Shown here one piece after another: positions 6,964-13,684 of a stretch of DNA of 21,962 nucleotides. How positions within the stretch are numbered: position 1 is the first letter of the stretch; each line of letters opens with the position of its first letter. This DNA is from Bacteroidales bacterium (GTDB lineage Bacteria > Bacteroidota > Bacteroidia > Bacteroidales > Bacteroidaceae), in the NCBI GenBank assembly GCA_004552195.1, contig SFPC01000023.1, forward strand, positions 1-21,962, in the 5' to 3' direction. Below the pieces are notes generated by a model. The model ran no database searches, was not told the DNA's origin, and worked only from the letters and a program-made list of their open reading frames with translations. A program made the translations under genes and the position numbers.

Positions 6964-9024
6964 ATGAACAGCCCAACACCTTTCTCTCTCTCCTACTCCC
7001 GTTTCCTGACGCTGTTTGGCATATTCCTTCTCTGCTCCCACCTTCTGAGCCATGCCGCCCGTCCGGTGCTGCTGCCTTCTCCCCAATCCGTAGAATGGCG
7101 CAAGGGACATTTCCGGACGGATCGCCCGTTCCGCTTAGAGAACCTTGCCAAGCGTCAGGCAGAACCGGTACTGCAAGCATTGCCCTGTCTGAAGCTGCAT
7201 CAGGATATGCAGACCAAGCGCGTGGTGCGTTTGGAACTGCTACCGGAAACGACAGGCGGCAATCCGGAGGCTTACCGGCTGGAAGCATCACGCGACACGT
7301 TGCTGGTGCAGGCGGCAGGGCGCATGGGCTTTCTTCGGGCGGCGCAAACCTTGCGCCAGCTGCAATCGTCCCGAGGGATTGCCTGCTGCCTCATCGAGGA
7401 CCGGCCGGCTTTCGCCTGGCGTGGGGTGATGTTGGACGTTTCGCGCCACTTTTTCAGCGTGGAGTTCTTGAAGAAACAGATTGACGTGCTGTCGTCCTAC
7501 AAGCTCAACCGCCTTCACCTCCACCTGACCGATGCTGCGGGATGGCGCATGGAAATCAAACGCTATCCGCTGCTCACTGCCATGGGGGCCTGGCGCACGG
7601 ACTCACTGTGGAAGGAGTGGTGGAACAACGGCGAGCGCCATTACGCCTCAAGCCGCACGCCGGGGGCTTACGGGGGATATTACACGCAGGAGGAGTTGCG
7701 AGAACTGGTGGCATACGCTGCGGAGCGAGGCATGACCATCGTGCCGGAAATCGAAATGCCGGCCCACTCCGAAGAGGTGCTGACGGCCTATCCCGAACTG
7801 TCGTGTACGCACGAACCGTACAAGCAGGCTGACTTTTGTCCGGGCAACGAAGAGACGTTCCGGTTTCTGAAAAATGTATTGACAGAGGTGATGCAGGTGT
7901 TTCCTTCGGAATACATCCATGTTGGGGGCGATGAGGCCGGCAAGGCTTCGTGGAAGGATTGCCCGCTGTGCCAAAGACGGATGAAGGAGTTGCAGACGGA
8001 CCGTGTGGACGACCTGCAAGGCTACCTGATGCGGCGCATGGGGGAATTTCTCGGGCAGCACGGGCGCAAAATGCTGGGCTGGGACGAGATAGCCTCGCCC
8101 GGATTGCCCCGGGGCACGGCGGTCATGGTCTGGCGCGATGCGCAGCAGGTGCGACAGGCTGCCGGATGGGGATGCGATGTGGTGATGTCGCCCGGTGCCT
8201 TCTGCTATTTGGACAGTTACCAGGACGCGCCGCCCCGGCAGCCGGAAGCCATCGGCGGCTATCTGCCTTTGGAAAAAGTCTACGCCTTCTCGCCGACGGA
8301 CGGGCTGCCGGACTCCCTCCGCGCTCACGTGCTGGGCATTCAGGGAAACCTCTGGACGGAATATATTGCCTCGGAGCGGCAGGTGGAGTATATGCTTTAT
8401 CCCCGCGTGTTGGCCCTGGCGGAGACGGGATGGCGCGGAACGGACGCTAAGGAGTACGGGCAATTTCGGGAGCGGGCGGCGGCGCACACCGGGACGTTGC
8501 GCACGCAGCGCGCGGTGGCGGCTTTCGACCTTCGCCATGAGGTGGGCGAACGACCGGAAACGCGCTCCACGCTCCGCCACAAGGCTTTGGGTGCCAAGGT
8601 CGCCTATGCCCTGCCCTACCATCCTTATTATGCCTCCACAGGTCCGACGGCACTGACCGATGGCCTGCGTGGCGGCTGGGCTTTCAAGGACGGGCGTTGG
8701 CAGGGCTTCATCAGCAAGGAGCGGTTTGACGTGACGGTCGATTTGGGCAAAAACGAAAAAATCCGCTCCGTAGCTTGCAACTTCATGCAAGCCTGCGGTG
8801 CGGAAATCTATTATCCTTCAGTCTTCAGGGTTTCGGTGTCAACGGACGGAAGGCTGTTTTCGGAGCTCAGCAACGAGCGTTTTCCATTCTCAGCCGACGA
8901 GCAGCAGGGCGTACGTACACTATGCTGGAAAGGGCGCGCCGTCCGGGCGCGCTACATCCGCATTCAGGCACTGCCGACAGCGCACGGCGGATGGGTATTC
9001 ACGGATGAAATTGTTGTTCTGTAA
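6964..9024 (+). CDS. Exported GH20 beta-N-acetylhexosaminidase with C-terminal discoidin-like domain
   Basis: This glycosidase should remove terminal beta-linked GlcNAc or GalNAc from glycans by substrate-assisted catalysis. The 686-residue protein starts with a signal peptide (hydrophobic core about 14-28, likely cut after SHA near 31). An N-terminal GH20b-like domain runs to about 145. The GH20 catalytic barrel spans about 150-490, with FAWRGVMLDVSRHFF at 150-164, HLHLTD at 185-190, and the catalytic Asp-Glu pair in GGDE at 321-324. WTEY at 464-467 is also typical. Residues from about 535 to the end resemble an F5/8 type C (CBM32-like) carbohydrate-binding domain. It acts in the periplasm or at the surface, probably on host mucin or glycoprotein glycans. 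It shares the window with a second, shorter GH20 at 13685. Confidence 0.92.
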   Translation: MNSPTPFSLSYSRFLTLFGIFLLCSHLLSHAARPVLLPSPQSVEWRKGHFRTDRPFRLENLAKRQAEPVLQALPCLKLHQDMQTKRVVRLELLPETTGGNPEAYRLEASRDTLLVQAAGRMGFLRAAQTLRQLQSSRGIACCLIEDRPAFAWRGVMLDVSRHFFSVEFLKKQIDVLSSYKLNRLHLHLTDAAGWRMEIKRYPLLTAMGAWRTDSLWKEWWNNGERHYASSRTPGAYGGYYTQEELRELVAYAAERGMTIVPEIEMPAHSEEVLTAYPELSCTHEPYKQADFCPGNEETFRFLKNVLTEVMQVFPSEYIHVGGDEAGKASWKDCPLCQRRMKELQTDRVDDLQGYLMRRMGEFLGQHGRKMLGWDEIASPGLPRGTAVMVWRDAQQVRQAAGWGCDVVMSPGAFCYLDSYQDAPPRQPEAIGGYLPLEKVYAFSPTDGLPDSLRAHVLGIQGNLWTEYIASERQVEYMLYPRVLALAETGWRGTDAKEYGQFRERAAAHTGTLRTQRAVAAFDLRHEVGERPETRSTLRHKALGAKVAYALPYHPYYASTGPTALTDGLRGGWAFKDGRWQGFISKERFDVTVDLGKNEKIRSVACNFMQACGAEIYYPSVFRVSVSTDGRLFSELSNERFPFSADEQQGVRTLCWKGRAVRARYIRIQALPTAHGGWVFTDEIVVL

Positions 9025-9029
9025 CTTTG

Positions 9030-9155
9030 GGTTATAAGGTTATAGTCGCTTCGTTCCAAGGTTATAAGCTTATAACGTAACAGTTGTAACGCTCGAACAT
9101 TGCCGCTCAAATAGTAATATCATAACCTCTCAACCTTATCCCTCATAACCTCATT
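9030..9155. repeat. Dispersed hairpin repeat, copy 1
   Basis: The core at 9080-9128 matches 15499-15548 at about 45 of 50 positions, both beginning ACAGTTGTAACGCT and containing GCTCAAATAGTAAT. Both cores are flanked by GGTTATAA/TTATAACC-type words in opposite orientation, so the whole element can fold back. The right flank here (AACCTTATCCCTCATAACCT) is the exact reverse complement of part of the left flank of copy 2. This copy fills the space between the convergent ends of the GH20 gene and the lipoprotein gene and may act as a bidirectional transcript end. Confidence 0.8.
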
Positions 9156-9160
9156 ATTCA

Positions 9161-9901
9161 TTACTCCTCGTCCTGCTTCTTGGCCGAAACGCGGCTACGT
9201 GCCTCATGCACATAGCGTCTGACAAAAGGATGGCGCATGAAATTGTCCGGAGCGCGGTCAACGATGCGGCTGATTTGGCGTGTCATGATGGGCGTGGGAT
9301 ATTGGCTGCAAAGCAACATGAAGAAGCCCGGTCCCAGCACGTTGTCATAATTATCCTGAACAAATTGCGTTTCCAACTCCTCGGTTTGGTTCATCAATTT
9401 CTCTGCCTTTTTTCCCACCTTGCGTTGGATATCTTCGGGCGAACTCCCTTCGCGCATCATGCGGATGGTTTTCTGTTGCAGTTCCCACATCTCGTTGTCC
9501 AGCCGGTTGCGTTTTTTGAAGAACGCATAGAGTTTGTCGTTCAGCGGCCCGCCGCTCACGCGCTGCACCACGTTGTCCACCTGAATATTCAGGTTCCCGT
9601 TCTCCAGCACCAAAGGCATCACGCAATCAGTGCCCGTGTAGAGCATCGCCATCGTGGCCGAGTCCACATTTCCCTCAAAGCTGAAGCGTCCGTGAACCAC
9701 CTTGCACGAGTCCACGCATACCGACGTAATCGCCGTTTCGCGGAAACAAGAGTCGGGGTTTACCCGCAGATAGAGCATCCTGCCATCCAGACAAGGCACC
9801 GAAGAGCTCCCGGCTATATTGTATTGCTCAGTACACGACGTGCTTAGCCCACACAACGAGAGCAACAACAAAGGAGTAAAGATGACAGACAATCTAAACA
9901 T
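9161..9901 (-). CDS. DUF4369-like lipoprotein
   Basis: The 246-residue protein begins with a lipoprotein signal: hydrophobic core at about 4-18 and a likely lipidated Cys at 23 in LSTSC, which fits the relaxed Bacteroidetes lipobox. Residues about 30-120 look like DUF4369, a beta-rich module often found at the N-terminus of Bacteroidetes thioredoxin-like envelope proteins. Here no thioredoxin domain or CxxC follows; instead residues about 120-240 are mostly helical and charged. So it is an envelope lipoprotein of unknown role, not a disulphide oxidoreductase. It is monocistronic, with a TATATTTG box about 53 nt upstream of the start. The DUF4369 call is from pattern memory and is moderately certain. 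Confidence 0.8.
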   Translation of the reverse strand: MFRLSVIFTPLLLLSLCGLSTSCTEQYNIAGSSSVPCLDGRMLYLRVNPDSCFRETAITSVCVDSCKVVHGRFSFEGNVDSATMAMLYTGTDCVMPLVLENGNLNIQVDNVVQRVSGGPLNDKLYAFFKKRNRLDNEMWELQQKTIRMMREGSSPEDIQRKVGKKAEKLMNQTEELETQFVQDNYDNVLGPGFFMLLCSQYPTPIMTRQISRIVDRAPDNFMRHPFVRRYVHEARSRVSAKKQDEE

Positions 9902-9953
9902 AGATGAAACGGAATTTTAGATAGAATCGGTTTGAACTGCTACAAAACCAAGA

Positions 9954-9961
9954 CAAATATA
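9954..9961 (-). promoter_or_regulatory. Bacteroidetes -7 box for the DUF4369-like gene
   Basis: TATATTTG on the minus strand matches TAnnTTTG. No -33 TTG is evident at 19-21 nt. It would give a leader of roughly 45 nt. Confidence 0.45.
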
Positions 9962-9994
9962 CGCTCTTCCCCTATTACGCACGCTACGGGCACT

Positions 9995-10042
9995 AAAAAA
10001 GTCGCAACTCCTTAAACCTTTTTTGAGATTAGAGGAGTTGCG
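9995..10042 (-). terminator. Intrinsic terminator, minus strand
   Basis: CGCAACTCC (10003-10011) pairs with GGAGTTGCG (10034-10042). On the minus strand the stem is followed after two bases by six T (plus-strand A-run 9995-10000). It faces the minus-strand cluster that ends at 10321 and is separated from it by the foldback element at 10083-10311. Confidence 0.7.
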
Positions 10043-10082
10043 GACTACATTCCTATAATGTTTTTCACACTTCGGCGAAGAT

Positions 10083-10311
10083 TTTTAAGGGTGGTTCTAA
10101 TAATTCTGATGAGGAGGTTTGTGCTCTATCGGAAGTGGATTTTTGTAAGTAGGCGAAATTGCTCTCCCCCGATAACGGGGGAGCCGGAGGGGGGTGCATA
10201 GCGGGCTATGTGACTGAACCTACTTGCAAAAAGACGCTTTCGAGAGGGTGCAAACCTCCTCATCAAAATATCAGAATATATAAATCAGAATTTTTAGAAC
10301 CACCCTTAAAA
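10083..10311. mobile_element. Foldback (MITE-like) element of about 229 bp
   Basis: The ends TTTTAAGGGTGGTTCTAA (10083-10100) and TTAGAACCACCCTTAAAA (10294-10311) are perfect 18-bp inverted repeats. The inner sequence continues the palindrome imperfectly. GAGGAGGTTTG pairs with CAAACCTCCTC, and TTTTTGTAAGTAGG with CCTACTTGCAAAAA. A central CTCCCCCGATAACGGGGGAG hairpin lies near the tip. No transposase is present and no clear target duplication was identified. It starts 10 bases after the stop of the gene ending at 10321. It could be a non-autonomous transposable element or a large RNA hairpin at the end of the operon. Confidence 0.75.
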
Positions 10312-10320
10312 CACTCGGTC

Positions 10321-10671
10321 TTACTGCTGCTTTTCTTCGTGGCTGATGCGAAACACGGCGTAGAGTTCCAGCACGGCAGCGATGAGCAGCGTCACCTTCC
10401 ACTCGCTTGCCCGGAAAGGAGGTATATTATAATAGGAGGTAAACATCAGTGCTGCAGTCACCAAGAGCATCAGCGCACCCAGCACCTGTTGCCGGCGCAA
10501 CCGCCGGATGATGACATTGCTGCCCTCGTAGCGGTCGGTCATCTGTATGGGACTGAAGAGCAAGGTGCCCAGTCCGAACACCCACGGAGCCACGGCCGGA
10601 GCGAAAAGGGGCAGCACGGCACCGATGACCACAAGCAGCCCGCCTGCGCGGTAAAGTTGAGTTTTCAGCAT
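10321..10671 (-). CDS. Small integral membrane protein, unknown function
   Basis: This 116-residue protein has about four predicted membrane segments (roughly 8-25, 28-45, 62-80 and 90-108), with a basic loop IIRRLRRQQ at about 54-62 and a charged C-terminus. I do not recognise a named family. It is 31 bases downstream of the ftsB/divIC-like gene on the same strand and is probably co-transcribed with it, which hints at, but does not prove, an envelope role. The stop codon lies 10 bases from the foldback element. Confidence 0.8.
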   Translation of the reverse strand: MLKTQLYRAGGLLVVIGAVLPLFAPAVAPWVFGLGTLLFSPIQMTDRYEGSNVIIRRLRRQQVLGALMLLVTAALMFTSYYNIPPFRASEWKVTLLIAAVLELYAVFRISHEEKQQ

Positions 10672-10702
10672 AAGAGTGAGTCAGGAAAAGAGGGACAAGG
10701 AA

Positions 10703-10999
10703 TTATTCAATCACGTACACGTCCTCGTCGGCCGTTTTCATATACAGGTTCACGCGAGCCACGCGCTCCACGGCCTCGGGATTGTTCATCAGGTCGTTCA
10801 ATGCCTGCGTGTCCGCATTGTAGCGACTTTCGTATTCTGCTATCTCAGCCCGCAGCGCAGCGTTCTGCCGCCGCAGTTCAAAGAGGCGCCAGAAACTGTT
10901 GGGATCCAGAAATCCCACGATAGCGATAAAGGCCAGGATAGTCCAGAGATATTTTTGGCGGATTACCAGCAGAACCGCCCGTTTCAGTTTATGTCCCAT
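10703..10999 (-). CDS. FtsB/DivIC-family septum formation protein
   Basis: The 98-residue protein has the family architecture: a short basic cytoplasmic N-terminus, one membrane segment at about 17-33, then a coiled coil (FELRRQNAALRAEIAEYESRY, about 40-60), and a short C-terminal domain with the PEAVERVARVNLYM segment typical of septum-formation initiators. FtsB/DivIC proteins form a complex with FtsL and FtsQ/DivIB partners at the division site. FtsB and DivIC cannot be separated on sequence alone here. A good promoter (TTG, 19 nt, TACTTTTG) lies just upstream, so it can be transcribed independently of the que genes above it. Confidence 0.88.
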   Translation of the reverse strand: MGHKLKRAVLLVIRQKYLWTILAFIAIVGFLDPNSFWRLFELRRQNAALRAEIAEYESRYNADTQALNDLMNNPEAVERVARVNLYMKTADEDVYVIE

Positions 11000-11027
11000 A
11001 ATGGTTGGATTGCAATGAAGTGTGTTG

Positions 11028-11057
11028 CAAAAGTAACTATATTTCGCGAAACGCCAA
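11028..11057 (-). promoter_or_regulatory. Bacteroidetes promoter for the ftsB/divIC-like gene
   Basis: On the minus strand the -7 box TACTTTTG (11028-11035) is preceded at exactly 19 nt by TTG (11055-11057), the expected spacing of Bacteroidetes promoters. The start codon at 10999 would follow a leader of about 20 nt. The promoter lies in the 69-bp gap after queF, splitting the cluster into two transcription units that may still read through. Confidence 0.65.
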
Positions 11058-11068
11058 GACTGAACACT

Positions 11069-11524
11069 CTACAAGTCGTGTTGTCGCAACCGGTACTCCG
11101 CCAGCTCTTCATACTTCGTGCCGGGCCGTCCGTAGTTGGCATAGGGATAGATGCTGATGCCGCCCCGGGGCGTGAAGAGGCCGGTCACTTCGATATACTT
11201 GGGGTCCATCAGACGGATGAGGTCTTTCATGATGATGTTCACGCAGTCCTCGTGGAAATCGCCATGGTTGCGGAAACTGAACAGATAGAGTTTCAGGCTT
11301 TTGCTCTCCACCATGCGGCGATCGGGCAGGTAGGCAATACGTATTTCGGCAAAGTCGGGCTGCCCAGTGATGGGGCACAGGCTGGTAAACTCCGGACAGT
11401 TAAAACGCACCCAGTAGTCGTTGCCGGGATGTTTGTTCTCAAAAGTTTCAAGCACCTCGGGGGCGTAGTCGCTCTTGTACTCCGTTTTGCGGCCCAAGGC
11501 GTTCAGCGTAAGGTCTTCTCGCAT
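11069..11524 (-). CDS. queF: NADPH-dependent 7-cyano-7-deazaguanine (preQ0) reductase
   Basis: QueF reduces the nitrile of preQ0 to the aminomethyl group of preQ1 with NADPH, the last free-base step of queuosine synthesis before tRNA insertion. The 151-residue protein is the short, unimodular type. The catalytic Cys is at residue 50 in [13 protein letters not shown], with the catalytic Asp at 57. The QueF motif ESKSLKLY is at 73-80, and the substrate-binding His-Glu pair is at 91-92 in HGDFHED. It follows queC by 28 bases and queC in turn supplies its substrate, so the gene order mirrors the pathway. Confidence 0.96.
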   Translation of the reverse strand: MREDLTLNALGRKTEYKSDYAPEVLETFENKHPGNDYWVRFNCPEFTSLCPITGQPDFAEIRIAYLPDRRMVESKSLKLYLFSFRNHGDFHEDCVNIIMKDLIRLMDPKYIEVTGLFTPRGGISIYPYANYGRPGTKYEELAEYRLRQHDL

Positions 11525-11552
11525 AAGGGTTTTGTCACTATGATTTGAATAT

Positions 11553-12242
11553 TCACAAAGGGTTTTCCTGCTGATTGCGCAGCTCCTTCTCCTCCAGATA
11601 CTGCTCCAGCCCCTGCCTTCTGAGCTTGCAGGCCGGACAGTGTCCGCAGCCGTCGCCGGGCACGCCGTTGTAGCATGTCAGCGTGCGGTTGCGCACAAGG
11701 TCGAGCACGCCCAGTTCGTCGGCCAATGCCCATGTCTGACATTTGTCAAGCCACATGAGGGGCGTGTGTATCACGAACTGCTCGTCCATGGCCAGATTCA
11801 GGCTCACGTTGAACGAGCGGATGAAAGAGTCACGACAGTCGGGATAGCCGGAGTAGTCGGTTTGCGACACACCGGTCACCAAATGGCGGATGCCCCGCTC
11901 ACGGGCGTAGACGGCGGCGATGCCCAGGAAGAACAGGTTGCGGCCCGGCACGAAGGTGTTGGGCGGCCCACCGGCAGGCTTCTCGCTGTCCATCGGCAGG
12001 GAGGGGTCGGTCAGCGCGTTGTGGCCCAGCCGGCCGATGAAGCCCACATCCATCTTGTCAAAGTGCACGCCAGCCTCGCGGGCTATGGCTTCGGCCAGAC
12101 TGACCTCGTGGGCGTGTTTCTGACCGTAGAGGAAGCTGAGCGCATATACTTCCTTGAAATGTTTTTTTGCCCAAAACAGGCAGGTAGTGGAGTCCTGGCC
12201 GCCGCTCAGCACGACCAAGGCGCGGGAGTTGTCAAGTTTCAT
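11553..12242 (-). CDS. queC: 7-cyano-7-deazaguanine (preQ0) synthase
   Basis: QueC converts 7-carboxy-7-deazaguanine to preQ0 using ATP and ammonia. The 229-residue protein has the N-terminal PP-loop SGGQDST at residues 13-19 for ATP, and four zinc-binding cysteines near the C-terminus at about 190, 199, 202 and 205 ([17 protein letters not shown]). [10 protein letters not shown] and [12 protein letters not shown] are typical of the family. It lies 43 bases after yhhQ and 28 before queF. The earlier pathway genes queD and queE are not in the window. Confidence 0.97.
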   Translation of the reverse strand: MKLDNSRALVVLSGGQDSTTCLFWAKKHFKEVYALSFLYGQKHAHEVSLAEAIAREAGVHFDKMDVGFIGRLGHNALTDPSLPMDSEKPAGGPPNTFVPGRNLFFLGIAAVYARERGIRHLVTGVSQTDYSGYPDCRDSFIRSFNVSLNLAMDEQFVIHTPLMWLDKCQTWALADELGVLDLVRNRTLTCYNGVPGDGCGHCPACKLRRQGLEQYLEEKELRNQQENPL

Positions 12243-12285
12243 TGCAGAGAACGATTGAGGTAAAAGAATCTATAAACGGTGCAGA

Positions 12286-12999
12286 TTACAAGTCGCCGAT
12301 TTTCCAGGGATTGTAGGAGATGCCCCGGTCGCAGGCGGGATTTCCCTCCGTCTGCCGGAGCCGCCGCACCACGCGCAGCGTGACGGGCAGTGCCACCACC
12401 TCGTAGAGCGTTTTCAGCACCACTTGGTTGAGCATGAGCAGGGGCATCACGCTCCAGGGCACCACGCCGCCCAAGGCCAGGGGGAAGAAGAGCAGCGAGT
12501 CGGCCCCTTCGCCCACTACCGTCGAGGCGATGGCGCGCAACGAAAAGCGGTCGAGACTGCCCGAAGCCGGCCTCATGCGGCTCATGACGTAGGCGTTGAG
12601 AAACGAACCGACGAGGAAGGCCACGAACGACGCGCCGGCTATGCGTGGTGCCAGGCCGAACACGGCGTGAAAGCCGGCCTCGCCCTGCCAATAGGGCGCA
12701 CCGGGAAGCAAGTCGGCCAGGAAGCCGAACAGCACGAAAAGAAAATTCATGAAAAAGCCGAGCCAAATGACCAGACGGGCACGGCGGTAGCCCCACACTT
12801 CGACCAGACAGTCGTTGATGATATAGGAAACGGGGAAAACGATGAGTCCGGCGGTGAGTTGCAGCGGCCCGATGGCCACCTGCTTGGTTTCAAGCACATT
12901 GGCGGCAATGAGGCAGACACAAAAAAGCACTGACAGCCACAAGAATGGGACACTCACCACCGGACGCGGCGGCTGGCAGGGCGCAGAAGGGGTTTTCAT
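12286..12999 (-). CDS. yhhQ: Queuosine precursor transporter (YhhQ/QPTR family)
   Basis: This inner-membrane protein of the DUF165/VUT_1 family is expected to import 7-deazaguanine precursors (preQ0, preQ1 or related). The 237-residue protein has about six membrane segments. Family signatures include CLIAANVLETKQ at about 30-41, ITDCL/IINDCLVEVWGYRRAR-type motif at about 60-75, and GEGADSLLFFPLA at about 163-175. The N-terminal 15 residues are Pro-rich. It is the first gene of the que cluster, and its leader contains a class I preQ1 riboswitch ending 7 nt before the ATG, which independently supports the substrate assignment. Confidence 0.93.
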   Translation of the reverse strand: MKTPSAPCQPPRPVVSVPFLWLSVLFCVCLIAANVLETKQVAIGPLQLTAGLIVFPVSYIINDCLVEVWGYRRARLVIWLGFFMNFLFVLFGFLADLLPGAPYWQGEAGFHAVFGLAPRIAGASFVAFLVGSFLNAYVMSRMRPASGSLDRFSLRAIASTVVGEGADSLLFFPLALGGVVPWSVMPLLMLNQVVLKTLYEVVALPVTLRVVRRLRQTEGNPACDRGISYNPWKIGDL

Positions 13000-13006
13000 T
13001 GTTCGT

Positions 13007-13038
13007 CTTGTTTTTTACGAGGTTTATCAAGCACTCGC
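13007..13038 (-). promoter_or_regulatory. Class I preQ1 riboswitch in the yhhQ leader
   Basis: Read on the minus strand, stem P1 is GCGAG with CUCGU (13034-13038 with 13017-13021). The 12-nt loop UGCUUGAUAAAC ends in the C (13022) that stands where the ligand-pairing C occurs in the B. subtilis queC riboswitch. Six A (13011-13016) follow P1. The tail CAAG (13007-13010) is complementary to CUUG in the loop, giving the H-type pseudoknot P2. Loop length and the position of the specificity C match the B. subtilis aptamer exactly. P2 ends 7 nt before the ATG, where a ribosome would bind, so ligand should repress translation. The fold was derived by hand. Confidence 0.8.
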
Positions 13039-13054
13039 GGGCCCTTTAAGCCCG
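13038..13054 (-). promoter_or_regulatory. GC-rich hairpin 5' of the preQ1 aptamer
   Basis: CGGGC (13038-13042) and GCCCG (13050-13054) form a 5-bp stem just upstream of the aptamer in the yhhQ leader, sharing one base with aptamer stem P1. It may insulate or compete with the aptamer. No T-run follows it, so it is not a terminator. Confidence 0.45.
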
Positions 13055-13065
13055 GTTTTGCGCCA

Positions 13066-13073
13066 CAAAAGTA
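13066..13073 (-). promoter_or_regulatory. Bacteroidetes -7 box for the que cluster
   Basis: TACTTTTG on the minus strand matches TAnnTTTG. The nearest upstream TTG is 14 nt away, shorter than usual. Transcription from here would start about 25 nt upstream of the preQ1 aptamer, giving a leader of about 60 nt. Confidence 0.5.
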
Positions 13074-13187
13074 CAACATTCCGCCTACAAGCGCACCCTT
13101 CCACCTCGCTTTTGTATGTCATCTCGTTCATTTCCGTCCCACCTATAGATCCTTTCGTCTATAATAATCCCCAACTCGGTTACGAAT

Positions 13188-13445
13188 GTGGAAGAACAAT
13201 GCTTCTCTGGTGCTGAACACCTCATTTATTGTTATCAAAACATTTTTGACCCTTTAAGGGAAGAGTATGGCGAACGTGTCGTGCTATATACTCCCACGGT
13301 CATAGGCAACGTGGGAACAGATGCAGACGCACCCGGTGTCACAGGCTATTACTCCCCGAGTGGTCACCGCCTCCCGAACCAACAGCGCGGCGTGAACATC
13401 ATCCGCTGCTCCGACGGCACTTCGCGTAAGGTGATGGCGAAATAA
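13188..13445 (+). pseudogene. Remnant of a secreted-protein C-terminus
   Basis: An open stretch beginning at a GTG codon encodes 85 residues. The last 35 (around GYYSPSGHRL and RGVNIIRCSDGTSRKVMAK) closely resemble the C-terminal tail of many Prevotella and related secreted proteins, of the type YDLxGRRV...RGINIVRxSDGTxRKVLVK. The upstream 45 residues show no recognisable domain, there is no signal peptide, and no convincing start or ribosome site. A terminator follows at 13524. I read it as the surviving 3' end of a decayed surface-protein gene. It could instead be a very small expressed gene. Confidence 0.55.
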
Positions 13446-13523
13446 GATACCAACCAAGCTGCGGCCATTAACTCCATGAAATTGCTTTCAGTCCAAAGAA
13501 ATAGAGCGGCGCTATCCACAGAC

Positions 13524-13562
13524 AAAGGGCCGGCCTCCTTCCGACGGGGCCGACCCTTTTTT
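13524..13562 (+). terminator. Intrinsic terminator, plus strand
   Basis: AAAGGGCCGGCC (13524-13535) pairs with GGCCGACCCTTT (13548-13559) with one mismatch, and is followed by a six-T run (13557-13562) and TTCTTG. It lies 78 bases after the stop of the pseudogene remnant and is probably that gene's original terminator. On the minus strand the following TTTGTCTG is a weak tail, so it may also help end the opposing GH20 transcript. Confidence 0.75.
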
Positions 13563-13684
13563 CTTGTCCTTCAGTATGCCAATGTCCTTCAGCATTCTGA
13601 CTGCATACGTTCAATGTACACCAACATCGCCAATGGAGCGAAATCAGGTTACACGGAAAACCAAATCCTTATTCCGGCCTCCGC

